Made by a program: the position numbers and the translations under genes. Source: Streptomyces sp. NBC_00620 (GTDB lineage: Bacteria; Actinomycetota; Actinomycetes; Streptomycetales; Streptomycetaceae). Taken from it: 64,000 nucleotides of DNA. Where the stretch lies: the NCBI RefSeq assembly GCF_026341825.1, contig NZ_JAPENY010000003.1:1612001-1676000 (forward strand), in the 5' to 3' direction. Each line of letters opens with the position of its first letter. The first letter of the stretch is position 1. The notes under the pieces were generated by a model, which searched no databases, was not told the origin of the DNA, and saw only the letters and a program-made list of their open reading frames with translations. Shown here piece after piece: positions 34,900 to 43,603 of the stretch.

Positions 34900-35594
34900 T
34901 CTCGCTGACCGATGTCACCAAGGTCTACCCGGGCGGCGTCACCGCGCTGGCCGGGGTGTCCCTGACGATCACGCGCGGTGAACTCGTCGCCATCGTGGGC
35001 CCGTCGGGCTCCGGCAAGTCGACCATGCTGCACATGCTCGGCACCCTCGACCGGCCCTCGTCGGGCAGTGTCCGGGTCGAGGGGTACGACGCGGGGGCCC
35101 TGTCGGACGCGCGGCTGTCGGCGCTGCGGGCGCGCCGGATCGGCTTCGTCTTCCAGCGGTTCCATCTGGCGGGCGGGACAACGGCGTTGGAGAACGTGGC
35201 CGACGGTCTGCTCTACTCCGGGCTGCGGCCCGCGGAGCGCCGCCGTCGCGCCGCGCAGGCACTGCGCCGGGTGGGTCTTGGCCACCGTATGCACCACGAG
35301 CCGCAGGAGTTGTCCGGCGGCGAGCGACAGCGGGTGGCGGTGGCCCGCGCGGTCGCCGGGGATCCTCCGCTGCTGCTCGCCGACGAGCCGACGGGTGCGC
35401 TGGACTCCGTGTCGGGCCTGGGCGTGATGCGGCTGCTGCGCGAACTGCACGCCACCGGGACCACGGTCGTGATCATCACCCATGACCGGGAGATCGCCGA
35501 CTCGCTGCCACGGCGGGTGCGGATGCGGGACGGCCGAGTGGTCGAGGACTCGGACCGTGCGGCCACCGACGTGGCGCGGGAGGCGATCCGATGA
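34896..35594 (+). CDS. ABC transporter ATP-binding protein (MacB/LolD type)
   Basis: A 232-residue ABC ATPase. Walker A GPSGSGKST is at residues 35-43, LSGGERQRVAVARA near 139, Walker B LLLADEPTGALD near 160, and the switch His in IITHD near 195. The TLDRPSSG and FVFQRFHL segments are typical of the MacB/LolD class that works with FtsX-like permeases. ATG at 34896 overlaps the adaptor's TGA and its own stop overlaps the permease ATG. It powers the efflux or envelope-maintenance machine of this operon. Confidence 0.95.
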   Translation: MISLTDVTKVYPGGVTALAGVSLTITRGELVAIVGPSGSGKSTMLHMLGTLDRPSSGSVRVEGYDAGALSDARLSALRARRIGFVFQRFHLAGGTTALENVADGLLYSGLRPAERRRRAAQALRRVGLGHRMHHEPQELSGGERQRVAVARAVAGDPPLLLADEPTGALDSVSGLGVMRLLRELHATGTTVVIITHDREIADSLPRRVRMRDGRVVEDSDRAATDVAREAIR

Positions 35595-36817
35595 CCACGG
35601 AAGCGACACGAGTGACCACCGACGTCCTGCGCCCCGCCCACCTCGGCCCCGCCGACGTCGTCAGAGTCGGCGCCGTCGGGCTGCGCACCCGGCCGCTGCG
35701 GGCCTTCCTGTCGGCGCTCGGCATCGCGATCGGTATCGCGGCGATGGTCGCCGTGGTCGGCATCTCGTCCTCGTCCCGCGCCGATCTCGACCGCGCCCTT
35801 GCGGCTCTGGGCACCAATCTGCTCACGGTGTCACCGGGCTCCACCCTGACCGGCGGGGTGGCTCAACTCCCCTCCACCGCCGAGGACATGGTGTCCCGCA
35901 TCGACGGTGTGGAGGCCGTGTCGGCGGTCGGCAGGGCCGAGGACGCGAAGGTCTACCGCACCGACCGGATCCCCGAGGCACAGACGAACGGGATCGCGGT
36001 GTACGCGGCCCGCACGTCTCTACGGGCCACCATCGGCGCGGAGTTGGCGAGCGGGGCCTGGCTGAACGGAGGCACGGGCCGGTACCCGGCGACGGTGCTC
36101 GGCGCGACGGCCGCCCAGCGGCTCGGGATCGGGCACGCGAGCCCGGAAACCCAGGTGCTGGTCGGCGGCACCTGGTTCACAGTGGTCGGGATTCTCCAAC
36201 CGTCGGAGCTGACACCGGAGTTGGACACGGCGGCGCTGATCGGCTGGCCCGTGGCCGCGTCGGAGCTGGCGTTCGACGGCCATGCCACCACGGTCTACAC
36301 CCGCTCGGCCGACGCGTCCGTGACGACGGTCCGCGAGGTCCTGGGCGCCACCGCCAACCCCGAGGCACCGAGCGAGGTCCAGGTCTCCCGGCCCTCGGAC
36401 GCGCTCGCCGCCAAGCAGGCCGCGGGTGAGGCGTTCACCGGGCTGCTGCTCGGCCTGGGGGCGGTCGCTCTGCTCGTCGGCGGGGTGGGGGTGGCGAACA
36501 CGATGGTCATCTCGGTCCTTGAGCGACGGGCGGAGATCGGGCTGCGCCGCTCGCTGGGCGCGACGCGCGGGCAGATCCGTACGCAGTTCCTCGCCGAGTC
36601 CCTGCTGTTGTCCGCCCTCGGCGGCGCGGCCGGCGCCCTGCTTGGCCTGGCCGTCACCACCGGGTACGCCCTCTACCAGGGCTGGCCGACCGTCGTGCCG
36701 CCCTGGGCGCTGGCCGGCGGCGTCGCGGCCACCCTGGTGATCGGCGGACTGGCCGGGCTCTACCCGGCGATCCGGGCGTCGCGTCTGTCGCCGACCGAGG
36801 CGCTCGCGACTCCGTAG
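35591..36817 (+). CDS. FtsX-like ABC transporter permease (MacB type)
   Basis: A 408-residue permease with one N-terminal membrane helix (about 30-55), a large extracellular MacB periplasmic-core-like domain (about 60-270) and three C-terminal helices (about 285-395). The FtsX motif MVISVLERRAEIGLRRSLGATRGQIR is at about 305-330. It is the last gene of the lipoprotein-adaptor-ATPase-permease operon, and all junctions overlap. Together with the divergent two-component system it resembles actinomycete antibiotic-peptide or envelope-stress export modules. Substrate unknown. Confidence 0.93.
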   Translation: MTTEATRVTTDVLRPAHLGPADVVRVGAVGLRTRPLRAFLSALGIAIGIAAMVAVVGISSSSRADLDRALAALGTNLLTVSPGSTLTGGVAQLPSTAEDMVSRIDGVEAVSAVGRAEDAKVYRTDRIPEAQTNGIAVYAARTSLRATIGAELASGAWLNGGTGRYPATVLGATAAQRLGIGHASPETQVLVGGTWFTVVGILQPSELTPELDTAALIGWPVAASELAFDGHATTVYTRSADASVTTVREVLGATANPEAPSEVQVSRPSDALAAKQAAGEAFTGLLLGLGAVALLVGGVGVANTMVISVLERRAEIGLRRSLGATRGQIRTQFLAESLLLSALGGAAGALLGLAVTTGYALYQGWPTVVPPWALAGGVAATLVIGGLAGLYPAIRASRLSPTEALATP

Positions 36818-36827
36818 CGGAGGGGCC

Positions 36828-36882
36828 AGCGCGTCCCGACGGATGGGCCTAGGCGTCCAGACGGATGTGCCTACGCGTCCAG
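36828..36882. repeat. Short tandem duplication at the end of the HxlR gene
   Basis: Two imperfect 22-bp copies, GACGGATGGGCCTAGGCGTCCA and GACGGATGTGCCTACGCGTCCA with two mismatches, lie side by side. The second holds the stop codon and last Leu-Asp-Ala codons of the HxlR gene; the first repeats them just downstream. It looks like a local duplication of the gene end. Confidence 0.6.
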
Positions 36883-37272
36883 CAGCTCCGGCCGGTGCTG
36901 GACGTCGTAGGCCGCTCGCGACTCGGCGATCGTGACGCGGTGCCGCTCCGCCCAGTCCGTCAGGGACAGCAGCGTCTCGTGCAACTCGCGGGCCACCGGT
37001 GTGAGTTCGTACTCCACCTTCGGCGGCACCGTCGGATGGACGGTGCGTGTGACGAGTCCGTCGCGCTCCAGGTTGCGCAGCGTGAGGGAGAGCATGCGGC
37101 GGCTGATGCCCTCCACGCTGCGCTCCAGTTCGGTGAACCTGATCGGGCCGTGGGCGGCGGCCACGATGATCAGCACGCTCCATTTCCCGGCGACCCTGTC
37201 AAGAACTTCGCGGACCGGGCACGCCTGCGCGAGCACTGCCTGCGCGGTAACACCGGTGTTCCTCTGGGACAT
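36871..37272 (-). CDS. HxlR-family transcriptional regulator (short form)
   Basis: A 133-residue HxlR regulator: VREVLDRVAGKWSVLIIVAAAHGPIRFTEL and RRMLSLTLRNLERDGLV are the core winged-helix segments, with Cys18 (QACPV) in the usual sensing-Cys position. It starts at ATG 37272, divergent from the MFS exporter gene. Such pairs normally work as repressor and drug or quinone exporter, with the regulator sensing a reactive or aromatic compound. No clear palindrome was found in the 90-bp gap. Confidence 0.92.
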   Translation of the reverse strand: MSQRNTGVTAQAVLAQACPVREVLDRVAGKWSVLIIVAAAHGPIRFTELERSVEGISRRMLSLTLRNLERDGLVTRTVHPTVPPKVEYELTPVARELHETLLSLTDWAERHRVTIAESRAAYDVQHRPELLDA

Positions 37273-37362
37273 CGAAGTGCCTCCTTATGCCGGACTCCAG
37301 GGTCACCCACGATGAACCCCGTTACAAGTCGTGCACCTATGGAGAACGCCGAGGTCATCGCC

Positions 37363-38850
37363 ATGCATTTCCGAACCGCGTCAACGGCACCACGAACATA
37401 CTCCCGCTGGGCGTCCCTGGTCGTGCTGTGCGCGGGCACGCTGATGACGATCCTGGACGGGAACATCGTCACGGTCGCGATGCCCGCGATCCAGAGCGAC
37501 CTCGGCTTCTCGGGCCCTGGTCTCGCCTGGGTCGTGAACGCGTATCTGATTCCGTTCGGCGGACTGCTCCTGCTCGTGGGGCGGCTCGGTGATCTGGTGG
37601 GCCGCAAGCGGATGTTCGTCGCCGGGCTCGCCGTGTTCACCGCGGCGTCCGTGCTGTGCGGGGTGGCCACCAGCCAGGGCATGCTGGTCGCGGCCCGCGC
37701 GCTGCAGGGCGTCGGCGGGGCGATGACCTCGGCGGTCGTCCTCGGCATGCTGGTCGGGCTCTTCCCCGAGCCCCGCGAACAGGCCCGCGCCATCGCGGTG
37801 TTCAGCGCGGTCGGCGCGGCGGGCGGGGCGCTCGGCACCTTCCTCGGCGGGGCGCTGACGCAGGCGATCGGCTGGCACTGGATCTTCCTGATCAACCTGC
37901 CTATCGGGGTGGTGGCGCTGGTCGCCGCACTGCGAATCCTCGCCCCCGATCAGGGGTTCGGCCTCGGCAAGGGCGCCGACTATCCCGGGGCGGCGCTGGT
38001 CACGGGCGCCCTGATGCTGACCGTGTACGCGATCGTCGGCGCCGGCGACCGCGCGCTCGGCTCCACGCTCACCCTCGCCGCCGTGTCGCTCGCCCTCTTC
38101 ACCGGCTTCACCGTGCGGCAGGCGTGGGCCGCACGCCCCCTGCTGCGGCTGCGGCTCTTCCGCTCCCGTGCCCTGACGGGTGCGAACAGCGTCCAGATCC
38201 TCATGATCGCGGGGATGTACGGCTTCCAGTTCATCGGCGCGCTCTACCTCCAACGCGTCCTGGGCTACAGCGAGTTGCTCACCGGCACGGCGTTTCTCCC
38301 CGCGCCGATCGCGATCGGGGTGCTGATGCTGAGCCTGTCGGCGCGCACGATCGCCCGCTTCGGCCCGTACCGGGTGCTGCTCGCCGGGCTCGCCCTCATC
38401 ACCGCGGGCATGGCCCTGTTGAGCCGGGCCCCTGCCGACGGCACATACCTCGCCGACGTCCTGCCGCCGCTGCTCCTCCTCGCCGCCGGTTTCGCGGCCT
38501 CGATGCCCGCGGTCACCGGGCTCGCCATGTCGGGAGCCCGCGAGGAGGACGCGGGACTGGCCTCCGGGCTCTTCAACACCACGCAGGTGGTGGGCGGTTC
38601 ACTGGGCCTCGCGGTCCTCACGACGCTGGCGGCGAGCCGCACGGAGCGGCTGCTCGGTGCGGGCGAGGGCCTGGTCGCGGCGACGGCTGACGGCTATCGG
38701 CTGGCGTTCACCGTGGGCATGGGGATCACCGCGACCGCGTTGATGCTGGCGGCGGTGCTGCTGAGGCCGGCGCGTGTCTCCTCCTCCGCGGTCACGGAGG
38801 AGGAGACACCCGGGGCCGGCCGTCAGTCCCGTGCGAAGGCCTCCTTGTGA
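37363..38850 (+). CDS. MFS drug exporter (EmrB/QacA, DHA2, 14-helix type)
   Basis: A 495-residue exporter with about 14 membrane helices. The DHA2 signature elements are visible: TILDGNIVTVAMPAIQSDLG near the start (motif D1), GRLGDLVGRKR (motif A) near 82 and the motif C region GGALGTFLGGALTQAIGWHWIF near 150. Substrate drugs cannot be named. ATG at 37363 has GAGG about nine bases upstream; in-frame ATGs at 37339 and 37312 are alternatives. It is divergent from the HxlR regulator, and its end overlaps the convergent NAD-binding gene by 28 bp. Confidence 0.92.
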   Translation: MHFRTASTAPRTYSRWASLVVLCAGTLMTILDGNIVTVAMPAIQSDLGFSGPGLAWVVNAYLIPFGGLLLLVGRLGDLVGRKRMFVAGLAVFTAASVLCGVATSQGMLVAARALQGVGGAMTSAVVLGMLVGLFPEPREQARAIAVFSAVGAAGGALGTFLGGALTQAIGWHWIFLINLPIGVVALVAALRILAPDQGFGLGKGADYPGAALVTGALMLTVYAIVGAGDRALGSTLTLAAVSLALFTGFTVRQAWAARPLLRLRLFRSRALTGANSVQILMIAGMYGFQFIGALYLQRVLGYSELLTGTAFLPAPIAIGVLMLSLSARTIARFGPYRVLLAGLALITAGMALLSRAPADGTYLADVLPPLLLLAAGFAASMPAVTGLAMSGAREEDAGLASGLFNTTQVVGGSLGLAVLTTLAASRTERLLGAGEGLVAATADGYRLAFTVGMGITATALMLAAVLLRPARVSSSAVTEEETPGAGRQSRAKASL

Positions 38851-39677
38851 TCGCGCGCCCACTGGGCATAGGTACGCGGCTCACGGCCCAGTACCTGCCG
38901 TACGTCCTCGGTCAGCACGGCGTTCCCGCCCCTGCGGACGTACGCCGTGCCCGCCAGGACTCCTTCGGCGTAGGTCTCGGACATGCCGGCCACGATGAAC
39001 TGCTCGCGGAGCGCGTCCGGGGGTACGTCGACGGTGGCGACCGGGCCGCCGAGAACCTCGGAGAGGGCGGCGGCCTGGTCGGAGGTGGTGAGGAGCTCGG
39101 GTCCGGTCAGGGTGTAGGTGCGGCCGGTGTGCCCCGGCGCGAGCAACGCCTCGGCCGCGACCTCGGAGACGTCACGGGGGTCGATGACACCCTGTGTGCC
39201 CGCCCCGGTCATGTTGGGCACCGGGTTGCCGGAGTGGATCGCCTCCGCCCAGCTCAGCGTGTTGGAGGCGAACGACGAGGGACGCAGCACGGTCCACTCC
39301 AACTCGCTTGTCTGGACGGCCTGTTCGCCGCCGAGGTGCCAGTGGCCGACGGGGCCGAGGGCCGGGTCGCCGGTACCGATGGCGGAGAGTTTCACGACCC
39401 GGCGTACGCCCGCCGCCCGCGCCGCCGCGACCAGCGCCGCGTCGGCGTCCGCGTCGCCGGGGCCGAGGACGCCGACGGCGAAGAGGGCGGACACCCCGGA
39501 CATGGCGGCCTCGACGGACGCGGGCTCGTGGTAGTCGCCGCGGACCACCTCGACCCCGGCCGGCACCCTTGCGCGGGTGGGGTCCCGGGTCAGCGCGCGG
39601 GCCTTCTCGCCGCGCGCCGCGAGTCGCCGCAGAAGTTCACTGCCGATGGTGCCCGTGGCACCGGTCACTAGGATCAT
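38823..39677 (-). CDS. NAD(P)H-binding SDR-like protein (NmrA/azoreductase type)
   Basis: A 284-residue atypical SDR with the start MILVTGATGTIGSELLRRL (GATGTIG binds NADP), WTVLRPSSFASN near 133 and the C-terminal segment TYAQWARDHKEAF typical of the NmrA/YtfG-like group. Some relatives are quinone reductases, others redox sensors. ATG at 39677 with GAGGGA upstream. Its 3' end overlaps the MFS gene by 28 bp tail-to-tail, and it is divergent from the AraC gene 96 bp away, which may regulate it. Confidence 0.9.
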   Translation of the reverse strand: MILVTGATGTIGSELLRRLAARGEKARALTRDPTRARVPAGVEVVRGDYHEPASVEAAMSGVSALFAVGVLGPGDADADAALVAAARAAGVRRVVKLSAIGTGDPALGPVGHWHLGGEQAVQTSELEWTVLRPSSFASNTLSWAEAIHSGNPVPNMTGAGTQGVIDPRDVSEVAAEALLAPGHTGRTYTLTGPELLTTSDQAAALSEVLGGPVATVDVPPDALREQFIVAGMSETYAEGVLAGTAYVRRGGNAVLTEDVRQVLGREPRTYAQWARDHKEAFARD

Positions 39678-39773
39678 GTCCCTCACCGTGCCGAGCCGGT
39701 GCGGCCGGCCGCTAGGAAATTCCGGCACGGTTCCCGGGCCCGGCGGACGCTCCGGCGCGATTACGGTGGAGGA

Positions 39774-40607
39774 GTGACCACCACGGATGAGACGACGAAG
39801 CCCGGCGCGAGCGGTCTCACCGAGACGCGCCTGCCGCTGCCCGGGGTGCTCCGCCCCTGGTTCGTCGACGCCGCCTTCACATCCGTCGACGGCGAGCTGC
39901 GCGAACCGTTCACCCATGTCCCGGACGCGGTGACGAAGATGGTGGTGCGGGTCGAGGAGAACGGCCGCCGCGATGTCCTGGTCGTCGGGCCGCGCACCCG
40001 CGCCTCGTACCACGCCAGCAAGCGGCTGGCCTCCTGCGTGCAGCTGCGCCTCGGTCCCGGCGCGGCCCGCCCGCTGCTCGGCGTACCGGCGGTCGATCTC
40101 GTCGGCAAGGTCGCACCGCTCGGCGACTTCCCCGGCGCCCACGCTCGCCAACTGGCCGACGAACTCCTCCCGTTGGACCCTGAGCGGGTTATGCCCCACC
40201 TGACGGAGACCCTGCCGGAACGGCTCACCCCAGCCGACCCGGCACGTACGGAACTGCTACGCGCGGCGGTCGAGGCGATGTCGACGGACACGGGCCATCT
40301 ACCCGTGGGCGTACGGGAGTTGGCCGGACACCTCGCCGTCAGCGAACGCCAGTTGCGCAACCTCTTCGCGGACGGTGTCGGCGTCTCCCCCAAGCACTAC
40401 GCCCGCATCGCCCGCGTACGGCACATCCTCACGCACGCGCGCAGCGCGCCGGAGACCCCCTGGGCCCAACTGGCCACCGCCACCGGGTACTACGACCAGT
40501 CGCACATGGCCGCCGACTTCCGCACCCTGATGGGCGTCCCGCCCACCTCGTTCTTCACCGGCCGCCTCCCCCAGGCCCAGCCCTGCCAGGCCTACCGCCA
40601 CGCCTGA
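39774..40607 (+). CDS. AraC-family transcriptional regulator
   Basis: A 277-residue protein. An N-terminal DUF6597-like sensing domain (about 20-135) is followed by an AraC DNA-binding domain with two helix-turn-helices (about 170-265): VRELAGHLAVSERQLRNLF and ATATGYYDQSHMAADFRTLMG are the recognition regions. GTG at 39774 with GGAGGA immediately upstream. It is divergent from the NAD-binding gene, its likely target. Effector unknown. Confidence 0.9.
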   Translation: MTTTDETTKPGASGLTETRLPLPGVLRPWFVDAAFTSVDGELREPFTHVPDAVTKMVVRVEENGRRDVLVVGPRTRASYHASKRLASCVQLRLGPGAARPLLGVPAVDLVGKVAPLGDFPGAHARQLADELLPLDPERVMPHLTETLPERLTPADPARTELLRAAVEAMSTDTGHLPVGVRELAGHLAVSERQLRNLFADGVGVSPKHYARIARVRHILTHARSAPETPWAQLATATGYYDQSHMAADFRTLMGVPPTSFFTGRLPQAQPCQAYRHA

Positions 40608-40646
40608 AATCCAGGTGCGACACGGCGCCGCCCGCTGCCGTGCTCC

Positions 40647-40998
40647 GACCCGGAGGAGCGGACCTTCTACCGTGAACTCCGGCCGATCGGCGAGGAGTGC
40701 GCAGCCCGTGATGTGCGGCTACCCGGCGATGTACGACTGGACGTTCCTGTACTGGTATCTGATCCGCTTCACCGGGGCGAGCCCGTTCGGGCACTCCGGC
40801 TGCCTCGACATGAAGACGCTCTACGCGACGAAGGCTGCCCTCCCGCTGCGTGCGGTCGCCAAGGGCACCATGCCGCGTGACCTGCTGTCCCGCCGGCGGC
40901 ATACGCACCACGCTCTCGACGACGCGGTCGAGCAGGCCGAGCTGCTTGCGAACCTGATGGCGTGGCAAGGGCCCGCGTCGGCACGCCTGCCCGAATGA
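40647..40998 (+). pseudogene. Degraded 3'-5' exonuclease gene with internal deletion
   Basis: Two parts of one family appear in different frames. In the frame starting at 40647 I read DPEERTFYRELRPIGEE, a piece from the first half of a Streptomyces exonuclease (RNase-T-like DEDD) protein. In the frame ending at 40998 I read GYPAMYDWTFLYWYLIRFTG and, near the C-terminus, HTHHALDDAVEQAELLANLM with the DEDDh-type His-Ala-Leu-Asp-Asp core. The N-terminal catalytic part and the middle are missing. The likely history is loss of the start and an internal deletion that shifts the frame. The intact family is recalled, not searched. Confidence 0.6.
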
Positions 40999-41051
40999 AC
41001 TAGTGGTTCCCACCTCCTCCCTGACGGGTATACGTCACTCGCATTCTCTGG

Positions 41052-41066
41052 TAGGAAACTTTCCTA
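41052..41066. promoter_or_regulatory. Near-perfect palindrome upstream of chitosanase (CsnR-box-like)
   Basis: TAGGAAACTTTCCTA is a 15-bp dyad with only the central base unpaired, 40 bp before the chitosanase start. Streptomyces chitosanase genes are known to be controlled by the ROK repressor CsnR through a palindrome at this place. The regulator gene is not in the window. Confidence 0.65.
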
Positions 41067-41105
41067 ACAGTACGCGTGAACGACAACTCCCCCTTCGGAG
41101 GTACC

Positions 41106-41921
41106 GTGCACACCCCCCACATACGCACGTCACGCCGCACGCTGCTCGCGGTGATCGGAGCCTCTCTGGTGACAGGTCCGCTCATCGCGACCCAGTCCGC
41201 AACCGCTGCGGCGACCGGTCTGGACGACCCGGCGAAGAAGGAGATCGCCATGAAGCTGGTGTCCAGCGCGGAGAACTCCTCGCTGGACTGGAAGGCGCAG
41301 TACGGGTACATCGAGGACATCGGCGACGGGCGCGGCTACACCGCCGGGATCATCGGCTTCTGCTCGGGCACCGGCGACATGCTGGACCTCGTCGAGCTGT
41401 ACGCACAGCGCAAGCCCGGCAACGTACTCGCGAAATACCTGCCCGCCCTGCGCAACGTGGACGGCAGCGATTCGCACGACGGCCTGGACCCCGGCTTCCC
41501 CGGGGACTGGCGCAGGGCGGCCCAGGACTCGGCGTTCCAGCAGGCCCAGAACGACGAGCGCGACCGCGTCTACTTCAACCCTGCCGTCGGGCAGGGCAAG
41601 GCCGACGGCATAGGCGTCCTCGGCCAGTTCGCCTACTACGACGCCATCGTGATGCACGGCAACGGCGGCGACAGCACCAGCTTCGGCAGCATCCGCAGGC
41701 GGGCCCTGTCCAGTGCCCGGCCGCCTTCCCAGGGTGGCAACGAGGTGACGTATCTCAACGCGTTCCTCGACGCGCGCGTCTGGGCGATGAAGCAGGAGGA
41801 GGCGCACGAGGACACCAGCCGGGTCGACACCGCGCAGCGGGTCTTCCTGCGGAACCGGAACCTGAACCTGAATCCGCCGCTGGACTGGCAGGTGTACGGG
41901 GACAGTTACCACATCGGCTGA
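41106..41921 (+). CDS. csn: Secreted GH46 chitosanase
   Basis: A 271-residue secreted enzyme that cuts chitosan inside the chain. The N-terminus carries a twin-arginine motif (SRRTLL, residues 9-14) before a hydrophobic segment, so export is probably by Tat. The mature part matches Streptomyces GH46 enzymes: catalytic Glu56 in SSAENSSL and Asp74 in EDIGDGRGYT, 18 residues apart as in the N174 enzyme (Glu22/Asp40), then FCSGTGDML. The GTG at 41106 has GGAGG just upstream and gives the correct signal peptide; a GTG at 41076 would add ten residues. A palindrome at 41052 suggests repression without chitosan. Confidence 0.95.
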   Translation: MHTPHIRTSRRTLLAVIGASLVTGPLIATQSATAAATGLDDPAKKEIAMKLVSSAENSSLDWKAQYGYIEDIGDGRGYTAGIIGFCSGTGDMLDLVELYAQRKPGNVLAKYLPALRNVDGSDSHDGLDPGFPGDWRRAAQDSAFQQAQNDERDRVYFNPAVGQGKADGIGVLGQFAYYDAIVMHGNGGDSTSFGSIRRRALSSARPPSQGGNEVTYLNAFLDARVWAMKQEEAHEDTSRVDTAQRVFLRNRNLNLNPPLDWQVYGDSYHIG

Positions 41922-42004
41922 CCCTGGCCGGGAGTACGGCGGAGGGCGCGACACCCCCGGGTGCCGCGCCCTCCGTATGCCCGAGGCGCAAGTGAGCTGA
42001 GACG

Positions 42005-43378
42005 TCAGTGGGCCGGGACCGCCTTGAGGTCCTCGCCCGCCTCCATGGGGTGGGTCACGTCGTCCGCGTCCTGTCCCTTGCCCAGGTGGTTGAAGACGAG
42101 GTTGAGGAGCACGGCCGCCACGCACCCGGTCGAGATCCCCGAGTCCAGGACGATCTTCGCCGTCTCCGGGAAGGCGTGGTAGAACTCCGGCGCCGTGATC
42201 GGGATGATGCCGACGGCCAGCGACACGGCGACGATCAGGACGTTGTTGTCCTTCTCCAGGCCCGCCCGTACGAGGGTCTGGATGCCGCTGGCCGCGACCG
42301 AGCCGAAGAGGACGACGCCCGCGCCGCCGAGGACGGGACGCGGTACGACGGCGATCAGCGAGGCGGCCATGGGGCACAGGCCCATCAGTACGAGGAAACC
42401 GCCGCCGGTGGCGACGACGTACCGGCTGCGGATCCTGGTCATCGCGACCAGGCCGATGTTCTGCGCGAAGGCGCTGCACATGAAGCCGTTGAAGAGCGGG
42501 CTGATCGCCGAGCCGAGGGTGTCGGCGCGCAGGCCCGCCGCGATGGTCTTCTCGTCGGCCGGGCGCTCGACGATCTCGCCCAACGCCAGCATGTCCGCGG
42601 TCGATTCGGTCATCGAGACCACCATGACCACGATCATCGAGACGATCGCGGCGACCTGGAACTGCGGGGCGCCGAAGTGGAACGGCGTCGGGAAGCCGAC
42701 GATGTCCGCGTCGGCCACCGGGCTGAAGTCCGTGACGCCGAACGGGATCGCGACGAGGGTGCCGATGACGAGGCCGAGCAGCACGGCGATCTGCTTGACG
42801 AAGCCGCGGGTGAAGCGGCGCAGGAGCAGCACGATGACGAGGGTGGCGGCGGCCAGGCCCAGGTAGGTCGTCGAACCGTAGTCGTCCGCCGCGGGGTTGG
42901 GCCCCTGCGCCCAGCCGAAGGCGACCGGAAGGAGCGAGACGCCGATCAGCGTGATGACGGTGCCGGTGACGACGGGTGGGAAGAAGCGGACCGCCTTGCT
43001 GAAGAAGGGGGCGGCTATGAATCCGAGGACGCCCGCGACGATGACCGCGCCGAAGATGACCGGCAGGGCGTCGCTCTTGTCCTCGGTGGAGGCGACGACC
43101 GCGGTCATGGGCGCGACGCCGGCGAAGGTGACGCCGTTGACGAACGGAAGCCTGGCGCCGATCTTCCAGATGCCGATCGTCTGGAGGAAGGTGGCGAGGC
43201 CCGCGGTGAAGAGGCAGGCACCGGTGAGGAAGGTGAGTTCGGTGCCGGAGAGGCCGATGGCCGCCCCGACGATCAGCGGCGGGGCGACGACTCCCGCGTA
43301 CATGGCGGCCACGTGTTGCAGACCCGTGGTGGCCATCTTGAGTGCGGGGAGTTTCTCGTCAACGGGGTGGGCGGTCAC
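42005..43378 (-). CDS. NCS2 nucleobase/urate:cation symporter
   Basis: A 457-residue uracil-xanthine permease family transporter with about 14 membrane segments. The NCS2 signature region (FNGFMCSAFAQNIGLVAMT, about 295-313) contains the Asn-x-Gly-type substrate loop, and a TESTADMLALGE segment precedes it. It follows the 8-oxoguanine deaminase gene on the same strand with 225 bp between. The neighbouring uricase and deaminase genes suggest uptake of urate, xanthine or a related purine. It may end the uraD-uraH-uricase-deaminase transcript. Specificity is inferred from context. Confidence 0.92.
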   Translation of the reverse strand: MTAHPVDEKLPALKMATTGLQHVAAMYAGVVAPPLIVGAAIGLSGTELTFLTGACLFTAGLATFLQTIGIWKIGARLPFVNGVTFAGVAPMTAVVASTEDKSDALPVIFGAVIVAGVLGFIAAPFFSKAVRFFPPVVTGTVITLIGVSLLPVAFGWAQGPNPAADDYGSTTYLGLAAATLVIVLLLRRFTRGFVKQIAVLLGLVIGTLVAIPFGVTDFSPVADADIVGFPTPFHFGAPQFQVAAIVSMIVVMVVSMTESTADMLALGEIVERPADEKTIAAGLRADTLGSAISPLFNGFMCSAFAQNIGLVAMTRIRSRYVVATGGGFLVLMGLCPMAASLIAVVPRPVLGGAGVVLFGSVAASGIQTLVRAGLEKDNNVLIVAVSLAVGIIPITAPEFYHAFPETAKIVLDSGISTGCVAAVLLNLVFNHLGKGQDADDVTHPMEAGEDLKAVPAH

Positions 43379-43603
43379 GGTGGTTCCTCCGGGTCAGCTA
43401 ACACGTCGGCTCTGACGTGGGTTTCATGGAGGTGGTGCGCGGTCGTGCGGGACCGGGGGGACGGATCGCCTCAAAAAGGGCAACAGTGACCGTCCCGGGA
43501 CGCACACGTCCGTGCACGCCCCGGAAACGGCCGCCATGGACCCCGCTCGGGTCCACGGCTACCGGTCGAGGGCCGTCCCCCTCGACCGGAGATCTTCAAC
43601 CGG

